From: Hemibagrus wyckioides
Taxonomy: Eukaryota > Chordata > Actinopteri > Siluriformes > Bagridae
Assembly (NCBI RefSeq): GCF_019097595.1
Contig: NC_080717.1
Span: 11,035,336 to 11,099,335, forward strand
Reading direction: 5' to 3'
Length of the DNA stretch: 64,000 bases
Made by a program: the position numbers and the translations under genes
Shown here: positions 24,189 through 37,662 of the stretch, piece after piece
Numbering within the stretch: position 1 is the stretch's first letter
Layout of the letters: the number at the start of each line of letters is the position of its first letter
The notes under the pieces: model-generated
Told to the model about the DNA's origin: nothing
The model's database searches: none
What the model saw: only the letters and a program-made list of their open reading frames with translations

Positions 24189-27100
24189 ACATTAAAGAAC
24201 ACCTCAGCTAGCCACGGTGAAAAGGCAGTTAAGATTTATGATTTGACACTAAAAGCTAAAAGGTTACTAAATGCTCCTTGTAAATTCTTTTAGTTTTTTG
24301 TTGTACAAACATCACTAGTAAAAACTATCATTAATGAATAGTTTAAAGCTTCCATTATGGCTGACTGAGTTATCATTGTCACTGTCAGATTATCACTGAC
24401 CCAGTGTTACCTACAGATGACAAGCAAAATAATATTTTTTCTACTAGATATTTACGTTTTTTTTTTGCATTTCTGTGGATAGAACTACCATTCTACCATT
24501 CCACCTCTACATCATCGAATTTAACTAATTATTAAACATATACTGTATATCCCAAAAGCAAGAACCTATGCGAAAATGTAAATGTGCTCTAATTACTGTT
24601 GATGACATTAATTGTAATTGTAATGGAAGGACAAAATGACATTCAAAATAATACAAAGGAAAGCAAATCCTAGAGAAAATAATGGACATTTTATGGTTTA
24701 CATCTGAAAAATTAATCATAAGATATCTTTTCTGCAGACTGGCACGAAAACTTTCAGAGCATTTCTCTAGTAGGCTACAAAAGGACAGCCATATCAACAA
24801 GGCAGTTTTTACATAGCACAATGTCATTGTGCTTCTGTCGATTGTCTGGCAGATGCGCTGGAAGCAGTTGGCACAGGTAAAAAGCACTGCAGTGCCATAT
24901 AAAATCCCATTTCCAAAACACACCCACACAAGATAAAACTTACTAATTACACTAATTATGGTGAAGGACATTTAAATGAGGTAAGCAAGTACATTATTTA
25001 ATGCAAAGTACTTCAGTCTGGTCTTTAGCCACTGCCGTACTCTGTTCCATGCCACAACATATCTGCTGCTTACATACAGAAATGGTTTACCTAGCTAAGC
25101 ATTTTAGGAGATTGTTGCATACTGTATTTCATGGTATTTTACCCACTTGGTAAAGGTGTTTGTTATCCTGGATAATGAGGATGTGACATATCGCATGGAT
25201 CCTGTGCATAGTAAGCAAGATCCAGTGTACTGGCTTAGGTTGGTTTATGTTGGTCCTGGAGGTACAAGATTTTAACCTACTGTGTATGTGCATATAGACA
25301 GAAGAGCAACAGACATTGACTATATTTTTCAATTCTGCTGGGAACTGATTCATCATGCTATTGACTTTAAGACATTAGTGGTTGCATATGGGGTAACAGA
25401 TTAATACGAGCAAGACATGATCATGTAAAGCCTAAACTTGTATTTTCTCACAACGCAAATGAAAATGATTGCACTTTCAATCGTTTTTGTACTAGAGTAC
25501 TTGAACGCACAAAGCAATAGATCATCACTGACTATTGACAATTAGATATTTTAAAATGTCTGGCAAAATGTATGCGGTTGAATAAATGAATGTAATTTGT
25601 ATAGATTTTGAAAGTTAATGAGCCTTAATAATGATTTTATATTAGCACAGAGAGAAAAAGCATTAGCAGCACACTATATGTTTGCATAATATGATGGAAA
25701 AACGAAGCTGTGATCATCATGAGGTGGCACCATCATCTTTCCAGTTTGAATTTATTTATCATCAAAGTGTTGTGATATTTAACTGCATTTTATAAAACTT
25801 TTATTTATTAAAAATATAAGTTCTTTTGAAACTCAAAACATAATCAAATAGAGCCAAAAAGAAATCCCCCGAAAAGTCACGTTTAAACCAGAATCCCTCA
25901 TTTCCTTGACGTTTTTTTGTGTATCAAATGTTCCCACCTTCCTTAAGCCATTCACAGACCAAATCCCAATTCCTTATTCACCATGGGCCATGTTCAGCAG
26001 CTCAAGTCAAGTATTCCGTATTTCACATATCAATATCAAGTAGAAATATTTATGTAGGAAAAGTTACCCATATGCATAACTTGCTTAACATGTATAACTC
26101 CCTTGTGCTTAAGCATGTAGTTAGATCTATGGTCTTAATACTGACACTATGCATGCACGACTCCAGTGGTATTGCAAAAGGCATAAAAATAGTGTTTTAG
26201 AACCTACGTAATGCACAATGTACATTAAAAGGTGATTTGACATTCACTGCAAGTCTAGTAGTAAAATGTTTTATTTTTCTTGTACTGTAATGTCTGACAA
26301 AACCCACACTCAGCTCTCAACATTTTCAGTAAGTATTGGCATACTTTGTTTTATTTGGATGTGCTTAAATAGTTCACACTGCCAGTTAGAGATATACAGT
26401 TGGTTTACAAAGGTAACAGAATATCTTCATGTATTTGCCCGGTATTATATTTTAATAATAATACTAATAATATTTTTTTGAATACTCAAAAAAAATTATC
26501 CTAATCAATTAGGATGATTAGATAATGGACACCCAAATGGTCAGCTAATCGTAACTATCGGTAATTAAAATCTTGTTTGTTAAGTTGCCATGCTGATTTT
26601 AATCAGACGGAGCTGCAGTGCTGCAGCTTATGGTGGACTAATCAAACCCTCTGGCTTTCATCTTGTTATGAACCATCCACAACCTTGACCACATCACATT
26701 TCTCTCTTTTTTTTTGAGAGAGAGAGATTTCCATTTAGTTCCCATGGAAACGCTTGGTAACTCATACAGGATAGATGAAAAGACAGATATGGTGCTCCGA
26801 GATAAAGCCAACGACGAGAGTCCACCTACTCAGAACTGAAACACTAGAAGCTCTCACCATAGGCTAAGAGCAGTCACTCACGACACATGGCATGTTCCTT
26901 TCTCTTGTTTGATGCAGCTTAGCCACTTTCTCAGATTAATCCATACTTCCCTCAGTCTTTTCACTCTCCTCCAGATGCTTAACTCTTGTCAAGTGGCTTG
27001 TTTCCTCCTTGGAATTACTTATGTTATGGTATGAATACACCATGTATAAATTCTGGGTAAATATTTACACCTGCTTGTGTTAATTGATTTCCCATTTAAA

Positions 27101-28907
27101 TGAAACACTTTTAATTAAAGAGTGATATTATGAACTCTATAGGCAATTTGAGGCTGTTTTTGTGCCTGTGCAAGAGCAGTTAGCTTATGTATTCTTAGCA
27201 ATAATGGTAACACACTGTAATTCTTTACTGTATCTTAGTTGGTGCCATCAAGAGTACATCGTTTGTATGTTTTACCTGGGATGGTGCATGTGTTGTACCT
27301 TTAACTGGCTCTAAGAATAAAGCCATTAAATATGTGCATCAGTGGTCATTAAAGTCCATATGTGTGCCTTAATTTTTTTGCAAAGGTGAACGATGAATAA
27401 GTACAAAAGACGTACCCTTGACGGTTCCACATCAGTAACGAGGAGAAGCACATTTTGGTACATTTATTACAGAGTGTATGATGCCGATGGGATAGCTATT
27501 TTGGTAAGGTGACATTTTTTTCTGTCGCTACTTTCATGGTCTGATATGGCGTATATGCTGATATGGGTGGAATGACACTTCGGGGTTGTGACATTTAAAT
27601 CGACTAGAGCAGGGGTATTTTTAAATCTAATTTTGTTCAAAATTATTCTTGCTTAAAACCACAATTTAACTTAAAGCATAAAAGTACATTTTTCAAGCAT
27701 TTTGCACATTTACACTATTAATAACATCTCACATTGACATAACTTTGACATACTTGATTTTTTCCCCCTACTTTGGTCACCATACAACATCTACCAACCA
27801 GGGAGGGTGATGTCTAACACAGTGTATGCTCAGAGACGTGAAGTTAGCCAAATGCATCTTTTTAAACTCTGCTCCTGCTGCATTACAGGGCAGCGGAACA
27901 CCATCTGAGAAAATCGCTATCTACTGTCTTCTGCCTATGTCATTTCACAGACACCCATAATTGGATGTGTTGCTGTGATTGATGGGGAAAGAGAGTATGC
28001 CCAATTTTGCTCTCTAGACTCCTGGCCATGGATGGCTGTGGCATTGTCAGAATTTAAACTCAATTTCCTGTGGATGAGGCAAATGCTAAAATACAAATAA
28101 AATATTTTAACATCTAACAGCTTTGAATGCAACAGTGTGCATTCAAAAAAAATGAAAACACTTTCTAAAGCAGGCTCATCAGATTAATTACCTAAATAAA
28201 TATTAGAAATTAGCCATAAGCTACAATGTGCATGAGAAGAAAAAATGAATTTATTTCATTTAAATCAGCCAGCTAGCTGGCTACCTAAGTTGGGACTAAA
28301 GGCATAAAGGTCAACTAAAAGATCAGGAAAGATCATTTGTGCCCATGTACAAGTCAATCGGTGCAATAATCTGCATTATTGATTTCAACTGTTCATGCAC
28401 AAATATGAAAAACAAATAAATACAAGACACAGCAGGATGAAAAAGATCATATACAGAAGGTGTGACCCTTACAGAGCTAATGTGCACTGTGTCTATGCAA
28501 TGTATGACTAAAAAGCATAACATGAAATGCTTTGAGCTAAAATTCTTATGTCTACAATCTTCCTGCCTTGGTAGAGGTGACTTTCCAGATTGAAGTGAAT
28601 TCTGAATCATTAACACCTTGAAGTAGAACAAAAAAAAAGGAATTATATTAATCAGTAAGTAAGCACAAGCAATGTGTATTTATGCTTTATGAGGGATTAT
28701 GAGGAATGAAGTAGTTATGGCAGGGTGGTAATGTGAGTTCACTGTTTAATACATTTATTTCAATTTTACTTGAATTTCACGTGATTTGTTAGAGAATGTT
28801 TATTTTAATATTTATCAGTGCATATGAAGTTACATAAGATTAGTATTGCAATAGAATTTGTAAGAATCACAGTTAAGTACTGTTGACTGTAAAAAATGTA
28901 ATATGTT
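24189..28907. other. Long non-coding stretch
   Basis: No gene or transposon was recognised. A 148-codon minus frame (24525-24971) is the longest non-transposon frame in the window but has no known domain. A GA tract lies near 26715-26727. A short palindrome (ATCCTAAT, two bases, ATTAGGAT) lies at 26498-26515. The region 26580-26960 looks less repetitive and GC-richer than its surroundings and is noted as a possible conserved non-coding element. Confidence 0.35.
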
Positions 28908-29170
28908 CAATTCAATTCAATTTATTTGTATAGTGCTTTTGCAATGGACTTTGTCTCAAAGCAGCTTTACAGAGGTATAGAAACATAGAAAAAAAATGAT
29001 AAAGTTAAGTTACTATTTATCCCGAACATGTATCCCTAATGAGGAAGCCTGAGGTGATGGTGGCAAGGGAAAACTCCCTGAGATAATATGAGGAAAGAAA
29101 CCTTGAGACCCATCAGACTCATATGGGAACCCATACTCATTTGGATGACATTGGAGAGTAAATAATGTAA
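28908..29170 (-). repeat. Second copy of the ATTGA-tailed retroposon, inverted
   Basis: Starts with the tail complement (TTCAATTCAATT), then 'gtatagtgcttttgcaatgg', 'ctttgtctcaaagcagcttt' and later 'ggtggcaagggaaaactccc'. Its reverse complement aligns with about 2700-2983 in order across its full length. The truncated 5' end near 29170 is usual for target-primed retroposons. Confidence 0.8.
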
Positions 29171-31534
29171 CTGTTGATAATGTCCTTATTTTGTTGGTTA
29201 GCTATTAGAAAAAAAATAGTATTACGTATAGTTTACATAAATAAGTTTATCAAAATGTGACTTCATTGCTAAAGCTAAATTTAATGCAAACAAGGTTCTA
29301 ATCACCAGAATTATGGAACTTGAGCATGATCAATTCACATACTATTACCTATGTGGTAATGTAGTTGTTGCAGATTGCCAGCAACCTGGGGTTGATCCTC
29401 AGTTCAGGCCAGAGTTTGATTTCATTTCAGAGCTTGAAATAAAATCAAGATCAGGTCGTGTGGAATTCAATCATATGTAATTATGTTTATGCTGATTTAT
29501 GTTATATGAATATAAAATCTATTGGAATCACTAGCCTTATTTAAGATTATTATAATGTTATAGTTTTTAATATTATATTTTAAATTAAAACAAATGAATA
29601 AATATAATCAGTTGATTTAAAATAGATTTGTAGTAGATTTAAAAGTGTTTATAGCAGTAAAACAGGCATCAAGCCTGACAGTTTGTTTTATGATAATTTA
29701 TGTCCCTGACACGACGATATATTATCATACAGTACAGTACATCCCACTGCTGTATCTGAGCTTTCAGGTATATATATATCCAGATACAAGTATTATATTT
29801 CATTTACATCACCAGCAATATGAAGAAATGTATGATCTGTACTACAATAGAAATTTAATTGTTTGAACCTAAAGTGAGTTAAGGCTTGTAAGTTTCAGCT
29901 GCAATTGAAGGAATCCTGAATGTTTGTGGCGCTGCAGTGGCCTCATCATACTTCCAACACCCTTACGATTCTTGCCTTCTGCTAATGCATGATCAGTGTT
30001 GATGTATGTGTGAGAAATATATATGCCATATGCTAATATAGCATCTTTATTTCTGATATTGATTGATGATATATGATCACATTTGTGATAATACCACTCA
30101 AATATCAACATCAGTATAAAATCTATGTCCTTGAAGACAAAAAATGTTTATTTATTTTAAAATATATTTATTTAATATTTTGTAAAATGTTTTTTTTTCT
30201 TTCAATCCTGTCTTTCTGTGAAATTTGAAATCTAGGCCTATGTATGAATATGCACTTTATTTCACACTGGAGGTTTTAAAGAGAATAAGAGAAGCTGAAT
30301 TGATTAGATATTCCTGAAGCACATCTAATCACAGCTTTTTATGTATTTTTTTCAACTCAACCAAATCTTGTACAAATGTGCCACTGTGTGCCATGTTACC
30401 AGTCACAAAAAGATATAGAGTATATAGACATATTAGTATAGATATATTTTATGTAGGGGTGATGGTCTCACAAATACACAGGGAATTTTATTTTAGAGAT
30501 GATTCATTTATCTGAAAGCCAAAAGAATTTCTCTCATAATGAATTTGACATGAGGAAAAGTTGATCATCTACACCCAGTGATGTAGTACAAAAAGAAATC
30601 TATGATTAATAGTTAGACTAGAACTTCACAGCTGTGATAATTATTAGTTAAAGATGGGTAAAAGAGATAATATGATAAATTTGTTACGCCCCAAACCTAT
30701 TCATTATTACAATAGCAGTTCTCAGTATGATACGTGGTCTCCCTTTATTCTTTGTGGTTTGCTGCCATTCACCAGGGATTGTGTGATAGAAACGGCGCTG
30801 AAGCACTCAAACTCACACTCAGACTCGCTTGAGGGGAACTTGAGGATCTAATAATAAAGGTTTCTTTTAGAGTAAGCTTTTGCCAGGACCTAAGGACCTG
30901 GCTGCCAACATCACAGTTCAAAAGACACAAGTCAGTGTCAAGAGCTCACTCAAGTCCAGTTAGGTGGTTACTTACTAATGTGGAAATGGTGCTATACAAA
31001 TGCCAAAATGCATTGCATCTCTACTCATGAGGAAGTGCAAAAATAAGGAGAGCCATAAATCCAAATAAACCATTAAGTGTAGCACCTCAGTCTCCTCTCA
31101 CACTATGAATGTTCAGAGTGAAGCTCCTGAGGCACAGTGACTCACCTCGGCACATTTTCATGCACAGTTGGTGTGTTTGTATGGATTATCATCCTGGAGG
31201 CAAATTAATAATCTAAACACACACTGCCTTGATTAATTTAAAGCATTGTTAAGCACTAATCATGCATAAATATGCATGTGAGGCCATATGTAATGTATGC
31301 TGCATAACAGACAGGGTTCAAAATGAACCATTAGTTCCAATGTCATCTGGTTCTATTCCCAAAACAACAACAGAGCAAAATAAAGACCACCATAAAAGAA
31401 AAGAGGAAGAGGTGGCTAAGTGGCTTGAGCTACTCAATGTCAATCTATTCTTAACACACTAAAATCCAACTTCTAAATCTTTAATTGCCACAAAGTAAAA
31501 AGGAAAAGATGTGGCAAAACATCTAGACCTATCT
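29171..31534. other. Non-coding stretch, nothing assigned
   Basis: AT-rich. The short frames at 29645-29866, 29869-30111 and 30654-30851 have no recognisable features. Confidence 0.4.
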
Positions 31535-31660
31535 GATTAAAATTTTAGTAGAATTTAATGGATATCTTCCTTTACATCCTGATCCTGAGTAGCAGCTCTT
31601 ACATTTATACTCAATCCTTTTCTTAGTATTTGAGATTGTTGATGCCACAAAAATCTGAGG
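31535..31660 (+). repeat. Diverged direct repeat, copy A
   Basis: Shares 'agaatttaatg', 'ttcctttac' versus 'tccctttac', and 'cttagtatttgagattgttg' versus 'cttagtatttcagtttgttg' with 33405-33528 in the same order and orientation. Old local duplication or two copies of an unnamed dispersed repeat. Confidence 0.6.
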
Positions 31661-33404
31661 CAAAATATTACACACTGCATTGCATGATATACTGTATATA
31701 CTACAGTCTAAATACGTTAACAGGAGCGATTTTGTTAGACTTTATTTCACAAGAAAAGCTGCTCAGATTCATAATGTTTTATACAGGATAGCTTGTGCAA
31801 ATCATGTTTAATCTGGAGCGTATTTAGTGACTCAAACTAACGCAGACTCAAACACATGGCATGAATCTACGTCTGATTCATGATCCGTTGTCATGACACA
31901 TTGTCATGCAATATTATATCATGCATGTAATTTTTACTGAACTGTTCTGTCATCCTATTACATATGATGGCTGGTGGTGAAGCTTAATGGGTGGCATGCA
32001 ATAATAAAATGATTAGAATTGAGTGTTACAGCAGGAGGTCTAATCAGGCGAGAGTATAATGTAAGGCAAATTATTAGACATATACAAAAATATCAAGGCC
32101 ATAGATTCATGCTTCATACATGCTAGTAATTAAATCAAGTTTTAAAGTTGTGCATTGCTCATGCAGTGTCTTCTTTGGATCACAAGAATGGACATTTATC
32201 CTTTGGTGTAATTTATATTCTAGGCAATGTATGTTTAGTCTATTTACTTCTAATCTCGTCTCCAAAGACATTTTGAAAAGTATTAAGTATTAAGATAATC
32301 GAGTATTAAGTATTTCACCTTCATATATATTTCACCTTGTTCATGTTCCTTATACTCACTAGCCCACAGTTCAATTGCCTTTTCAGTTGCTTCTGATGAT
32401 ATTACAGATGTGGCAGCAAAGCGGCTTTTTCTAAAGCAGCACAAATGGAGACCACATCTAAGGAATATTGAATGATGCATGAATCTACAGTTTGGGCAAT
32501 CTACTGCATACCGTGTGTATTTTCGTGCTATAGTGGTACTGCAATTCATAGTGGTTCAACACAATTCCAAGATATTCAGCATTAATGCATTTGATATCAG
32601 TGAATAAGCTTATGTAGGTGCCAAAAAGTAAACATATGCTTTGAAAAAGAGGAAGAGCTTAAATGCTATAATTATTGACAATATTGCTGCTGTTTTTGTT
32701 GTTTTCGTTAACTGTAAGCACTTTTTACACACATACATAACAGTAATTACATAAATGATTATATGAAATAATATTATGCACTTATGCATATTTTAAAGCA
32801 CTGGTTACGCTTACATGTTCATGAGGCTGCTGTATCATCTACTCATTCTCATGAAAAAATCTGCAGGAATAATAACAACAAGGATGATGCATTTAATATG
32901 AAGGAAAATGTGGAATAGTTTGCAATAAGCAAAAACAATATGCAAAGACATCAGTTACCAAAAAGTTTTAATTTTATTAACAAAGTATAAAAAAAAACAG
33001 AAAGTAGTAGGACACATTTAGTAGCAGATAGTAGAGAGAAAGATCTGAGTGCACTACACTATATAAAATTTGATATTTCTTGTTACTTCATTAAAGGCAG
33101 CAAAGCTTTGGCCAGTTCCACTTCGGAGCCAGCGGGCACCATGTCCTCAGATCCCTTCATTTAGCTAAGTACAGCAATTAGGCTAATAACATATGCTTTA
33201 TACTTGCAGGTCACAATAATACATTTTGGCCATATGAGATACAGCATCAGATCACTAACATAAGCAAATGTAATTATCTGCATGCTCAATATTACAAAAG
33301 CACTTGAACCTGGGACGTGCCTTGTTTCATCATTTATCCAATATAACTGATTCAAACAGGATTATAGAAATGGTACTATTGATTATTCATACATGATCTA
33401 TAAC
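31661..33404. other. Non-coding stretch between the two direct repeats
   Basis: No gene recognised. At 33051-33150 a GC-richer patch follows 'cactacactatata', which resembles a Tc1-type end, but no partner end was found. Confidence 0.35.
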
Positions 33405-33528
33405 TAATATTAATGCTGTATATCTCAGCAGAATTTAATGCATTTCTCCCTTTACCCCCTCAGTCTAAGTTGAAATCTACAGACCTCCTTTCTCTTTGCT
33501 TAGTATTTCAGTTTGTTGATGCGAGGAA
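33405..33528 (+). repeat. Diverged direct repeat, copy B
   Basis: Partner of 31535-31660. It is followed directly by an (ATT)n tract that copy A lacks. Confidence 0.6.
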
Positions 33529-33533
33529 AAAAC

Positions 33534-33537
<4 letters not shown>

Positions 33538-33598
<61 letters not shown>
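33538..33598. repeat. (ATT)n microsatellite
   Basis: About 20 uninterrupted units next to direct-repeat copy B. Confidence 0.97.
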
Positions 33599-34796
33599 TG
33601 GCTAAACAGTATATTTTATTTAAAAAAAATATTTTGTAACTATATGCTGCTAAGCATTAATAGTAACCTCCACCAATTCAAATCATACGGCCTGGTATTT
33701 ATAGTATTTCTTGCATTTACAAATAAATAAAGTTGTAAAAAGGACAAATTGAGTTGGACAATATTTAATGAATTTGAAGACCATGGAAAGGTATAATTAG
33801 GACAATTAGATAAAAATTGCATTAGTATTCCATAACCATTTAAAAGAAAACAATTTGTGGCAGTCTTGCTATCATGCACTGCAGTGTTTCTATAAAACCA
33901 CTGATGAAATAACAAAATCACAAATTAAATGGCCATCTATCAGCCTGAAAGTGACATTACCTGTCTTATCCTCTGTCATTTGGAGACGGGCATGAAAAAT
34001 GTATCTACTCAGAAAAGCATCACATAACACTGCATTACATACACACCTTGATTTATGGGAGTTCTGCTTTGCCCCGTCTGTTCGTGTGCATGACTGTATA
34101 TTCCCTGTGTTATCACAGCCGTCTCAACTCTGTCTTGCATTACCAATGATCTCCGTTGTGACTTTACTCCTATGGTGTCGTTTGTATAATTCAGTATTAA
34201 GTGTTTCCATGTGTAAATCGTGCTTGCTGCATACCACCATCTGTCACTGCCTTTTTCCCAGAGCCTTTCACTGACTTGCTTTCTCCATTTATTCTTCAAG
34301 CGCTCCTTGTACAACAGCCATATTTGAGATTTCAGCAGCAGGGCCAGAGATGCAGAGTGTGGCCTTACTCAGTAGGCAGGCTTTTTGTGAATCACACGAA
34401 AAGCTGTTCTGAATTCAGCTGTCTTATTTGAATCACTTGGTCTACAGAATGGGATTAGCATTGTTCAAATCTCATTTCGCGTATCGGTAGCTGCTGCTAT
34501 CCAAACATTCTTACATGTGCTTATGAGATACAGTACAGTGTCTAATATTATCACAGCCATGCCTGATGCTTCTCTTTAACTTATTTAATATCTTCTCCAT
34601 TCAGGTGTAGAAGTTCAGGCTCACAGACAGAAAATGTCACCACTGAGGCATATACACTACCCCTGAATACAGTGTGCATTATTTATCTTCATTTAAAATA
34701 TACAATGAAATAGTGTCAAACCTTAAAAAAAGTCTTAAGTCTTCAGACCATATTAGATTCTCTTTAGTCTGTGTTTTTAAGTATGAGTTTATTTAC
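33599..34796. other. Non-coding stretch, nothing assigned
   Basis: The part at 34050-34440 is somewhat GC-richer. Frames on both strands overlap there, and none has recognisable protein features. Confidence 0.35.
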
Positions 34797-35353
34797 ACTC
34801 GCCAGCCACTTTATTAGGAACACTGTACTAATGCAGGGTACAGTGTACAATGACCCCACTTTGGTCTCAGAACATCATTCTACACAAGCAGTTGAAAACT
34901 TGATGAAAAGTGGAAAATGCTGGCAATTTTTCAGCAGCACAATCATTCTGCAAATCTCATGTTCATCCACATCTCAGTGGTGTTCAGCTGGTTTTAAATG
35001 TGATGACTGGAGAGACCAGGACAATGAAATGGAAATTGGCCATAAAAGATTAGCAATAATAGTCCAATAGTCTACAGCATTCAAATGATGCTTGAGTCAT
35101 ATTATTGAGCCAAATGTGTTTCAAGAAAACCCATTACACCACCACCAACCTGAACTGTTGACACAAGGCATGATCCATGGATTCATAGTGTTGGTGGCAA
35201 ATTCATTATCTTCAATTTGATTGTTTTAGTGAACCTGTGCCCACTGGAGATCAGATCCCTATTTATTCCTATTTATAGTCAGCTCGAACCAGTCTGGCTA
35301 TTCTCCTCTGATATCTTTAATAAGACATTTCCAACCGCAGAGCTGCCACTCAC
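34797..35353 (-). mobile_element. Rearranged Tc1-like transposon remnant
   Basis: The left end 'ccagccactttattaggaac' (34803-34822) matches the terminus of a very common fish Tc1-like family. At about 35136-35200, 'attacaccaccaccaacctg' is the minus-strand GGGV(V)MV region. At 35276-35353, 'agtcagctcgaaccagtctg' and what follows match the N-terminal coding part of the same family. The order is correct for a minus-strand element, but large parts are missing and the segment 34850-35100 is not one I can place in the family. No second terminal repeat is present. A T-run (35354-35388) follows. Confidence 0.65.
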
Positions 35354-36749
35354 TTTTTTTTTTTTTTAGTTTTTTTTTAGTGATTTTAAGCATGTTACTG
35401 AGGAACCAGAGGGATGTATATTTGCACATTACACAGCAATCCTGTTAATGCTATTAGTTACTGTGTAATGCACAAAATGATCATCTCCTTTAAATATAGA
35501 CCTAATTATAAAATTAGAAAAAAATCCAAAAGTAATCAGGCTAGATTTACACTTGGGTAATGCAATCTATCACATTAGCAAAGCATTTACATTTTTTCAG
35601 TTATGCAATATGCATTCAGTCCCTCATTACATTTACAAGAAATGTTAATGAAACTGCCAAAGGGCCACTTTTTAAACTTATGTAGATATTAATATGTTAA
35701 TTGGTTGGCTTAATTAATACACCTCATGCTCCCAAACGTACAGGAGAATGATACATATTAAGTAGTCATTATCATTATTAATACAAAAGGTTTCACACAT
35801 TGCAGGATATATCTGCCATTTTTAAGCTATTTGTAACCAGATGATTATTAATAGGCTTTTGACTGATCAAAAGGGGACTGTGGGATATCCATGTCACGAG
35901 TATTTCGCTCCACAATTTGGAAAAGACTGTTTTCTTTCATTATCTGGCCATCTTACCACTCAGAGTTATGCTCTTTCTACAAAAACTGGAAATATGGATT
36001 TTATGCTTTTAAACTACCATTAATTAATAAACACACAGTCCTCCTATCTATAAATTATTACCTTTATATAAATAGAGCATGGAGAGATGTGCTTTCTGGT
36101 TTCAGCAATATCCTAAAATACCTGATATGAAAACAGTTAAATAAATTATTTTAAAAACCAAGTTATTTTTATAAAATACAAATACATATTCAGATTTGCC
36201 GTGTCCATGTTTGTAGAACTGCAAAGCTGAATAGTTTTCTTTAACCTTTTCCTAAGAATGCATTGCAACTCCAAGCCTGTTAGTGTCAGTAATCCTCTTG
36301 AGTGGAGCCGTTGTTTTAAATGCCATTAAAACTTTAAGCTCCAGCTATTGCAGCCGTAAATTAGAACTTTAGAGCATGAGTTATATAATAATGTACAAAG
36401 AGATGACATTAGTTGGGAAATTGTTTGTACGGCTATTTAAGTAGCAAAGAACTTTTATTACCCATGTCTGAAAGCTTTTAAAGTAGCATGTCTTGATAAA
36501 GTGGTTGCAAATGCCAGTGAATCATTTGGTGAACATTATACATTGTTGTTTGTGCTAATGATTTTTTTTTTTATCCTTGCTTCACCCAGCTTGCAACAAG
36601 AGTCCACATATATTCACCACCATTTGCTTATTTCAAACAAAATGCTGTATTTAATATTTTCAGTTCCAACATCATTCTTGTATGCATATCTTGTTATGTG
36701 GACATTTTCCTAAGTCATGGTCTATACCAGTGCTCCAGTGCTCCTCATC
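35354..36749. other. Sequence between two Tc1 remnants
   Basis: Starts with two T-runs (35354-35388). The rest is unassigned and AT-rich. Bases 36230-36480 look less repetitive, but no function can be given. Confidence 0.4.
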
Positions 36750-37537
36750 ATGGCACCTGTTAGTGGGTGGGATATATTAGGCAGCAAGTGAACATTTTGT
36801 CCTCAAAGTTGATGTGTTAGAAGCAGGAAAAATGGGCAAGTGTAAGGATTTGAGTGAGTTTGACAAGGGCCAAATTGTGATGGCTAGAAGACTGGATCAG
36901 AGCATCTCCAAAACTGCAGCTCTTGTGGGTGTTCCTGGTCTGCAGTGGTCAGTATCTAGCAAAAGTGGTCCAAGGAAGGAACAGTGGTGAACAGGCAACA
37001 GTGTTATGGGTGGCCAAGGCTCACTGATGCACGTGATGAGCGATGGCTGGCCCGTGTGAGCTAACAGATGAGCTACTGTTGCTCAAATTACTGAAAAAGT
37101 TAATACTGGTTCTGATAGAAAGGTGTCAGAATACACAGTACATCACAGTTTGTTGTGTATGGGGACTGCATAGTCGCAGACCAGTCACGGTGCCCATGCT
37201 GACCCCTGTGCACTGGTCAAAAGCGCTAACAATGGGCACGTGAGCATCAGAACTGGACCACGGAGCAATGGAAGAAGGTGGTCTGGTCTAATGAATCATG
37301 TTTTCTTTTACATCATGTGGATGGCCGGGTGCATGTGTGTCGCTTACCTGGGGAACACATGGCACCAGGATGCACTATGGGAAAAAGGCAAACCAGCAGA
37401 GGCAGTGTCATGTTTTGGGCAATGTTCTACTGGGAATCCTTGGTTTCTGCTACCCATGTGGATGTTACTTTGATATGTACCACCTACCTCAGCATTGTTG
37501 TAGACCATGTACACCCTTTCACGCTTCTTTCAGCAGG

Positions 37538-37539
<2 letters not shown>
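36750..37539 (+). mobile_element. Truncated Tc1-like transposon, second subfamily
   Basis: Recognisable from 'ggcacctgttagtgggtggg' through the transposase coding region to 'tttcagcaggata', where it runs straight into a (TA)n tract. Neither terminal repeat remains. The break on the right falls at the codons for the FQQD segment that carries the second catalytic aspartate. A short internal deletion precedes it. Confidence 0.85.
36832..37539 (+). pseudogene. Tc1-like transposase pseudogene
   Basis: The ATG at 36832 starts [20 protein letters not shown], the family's N-terminal helix-turn-helix. The frame ends at a TGA (36988-36990) after 52 codons. Later parts continue in other frames: homology to the second DNA-binding region at about 37040-37230, then TEQWKKVVWSNES at about 37258-37300. 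There the first catalytic aspartate has become asparagine (codon 37290-37292). The third acidic residue and C-terminus are missing. It cannot encode an active enzyme. It is the same superfamily as the gene at 14071-15093 but clearly a different subfamily. Confidence 0.85.
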
Positions 37540-37613
<74 letters not shown>

Positions 37614-37616
37614 ATA
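37538..37616. repeat. (TA)n tract joining two transposons
   Basis: TA units with three TATG interruptions near 37600-37612. It sits exactly between the truncated element on the left and the 782-bp element on the right. Confidence 0.95.
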
Positions 37617-37662
37617 CACTACTCACAAAAAGTTAAGGATATTTGGCTTTTGGGTGAAATTT
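37617..37662 (+). repeat. Left 46-bp terminal inverted repeat
   Basis: Perfect complement of 38353-38398. Followed by 'atgg' where the other end has 'cagg', which marks the inner limit. Confidence 0.93.

Noticed and set aside
24525..24971. 148-codon minus-strand frame, the longest outside transposons
   Set aside because: No recognisable domain, biased to AT-driven codons, no splice signals or neighbours. A frame of this length can occur by chance in 64 kb.
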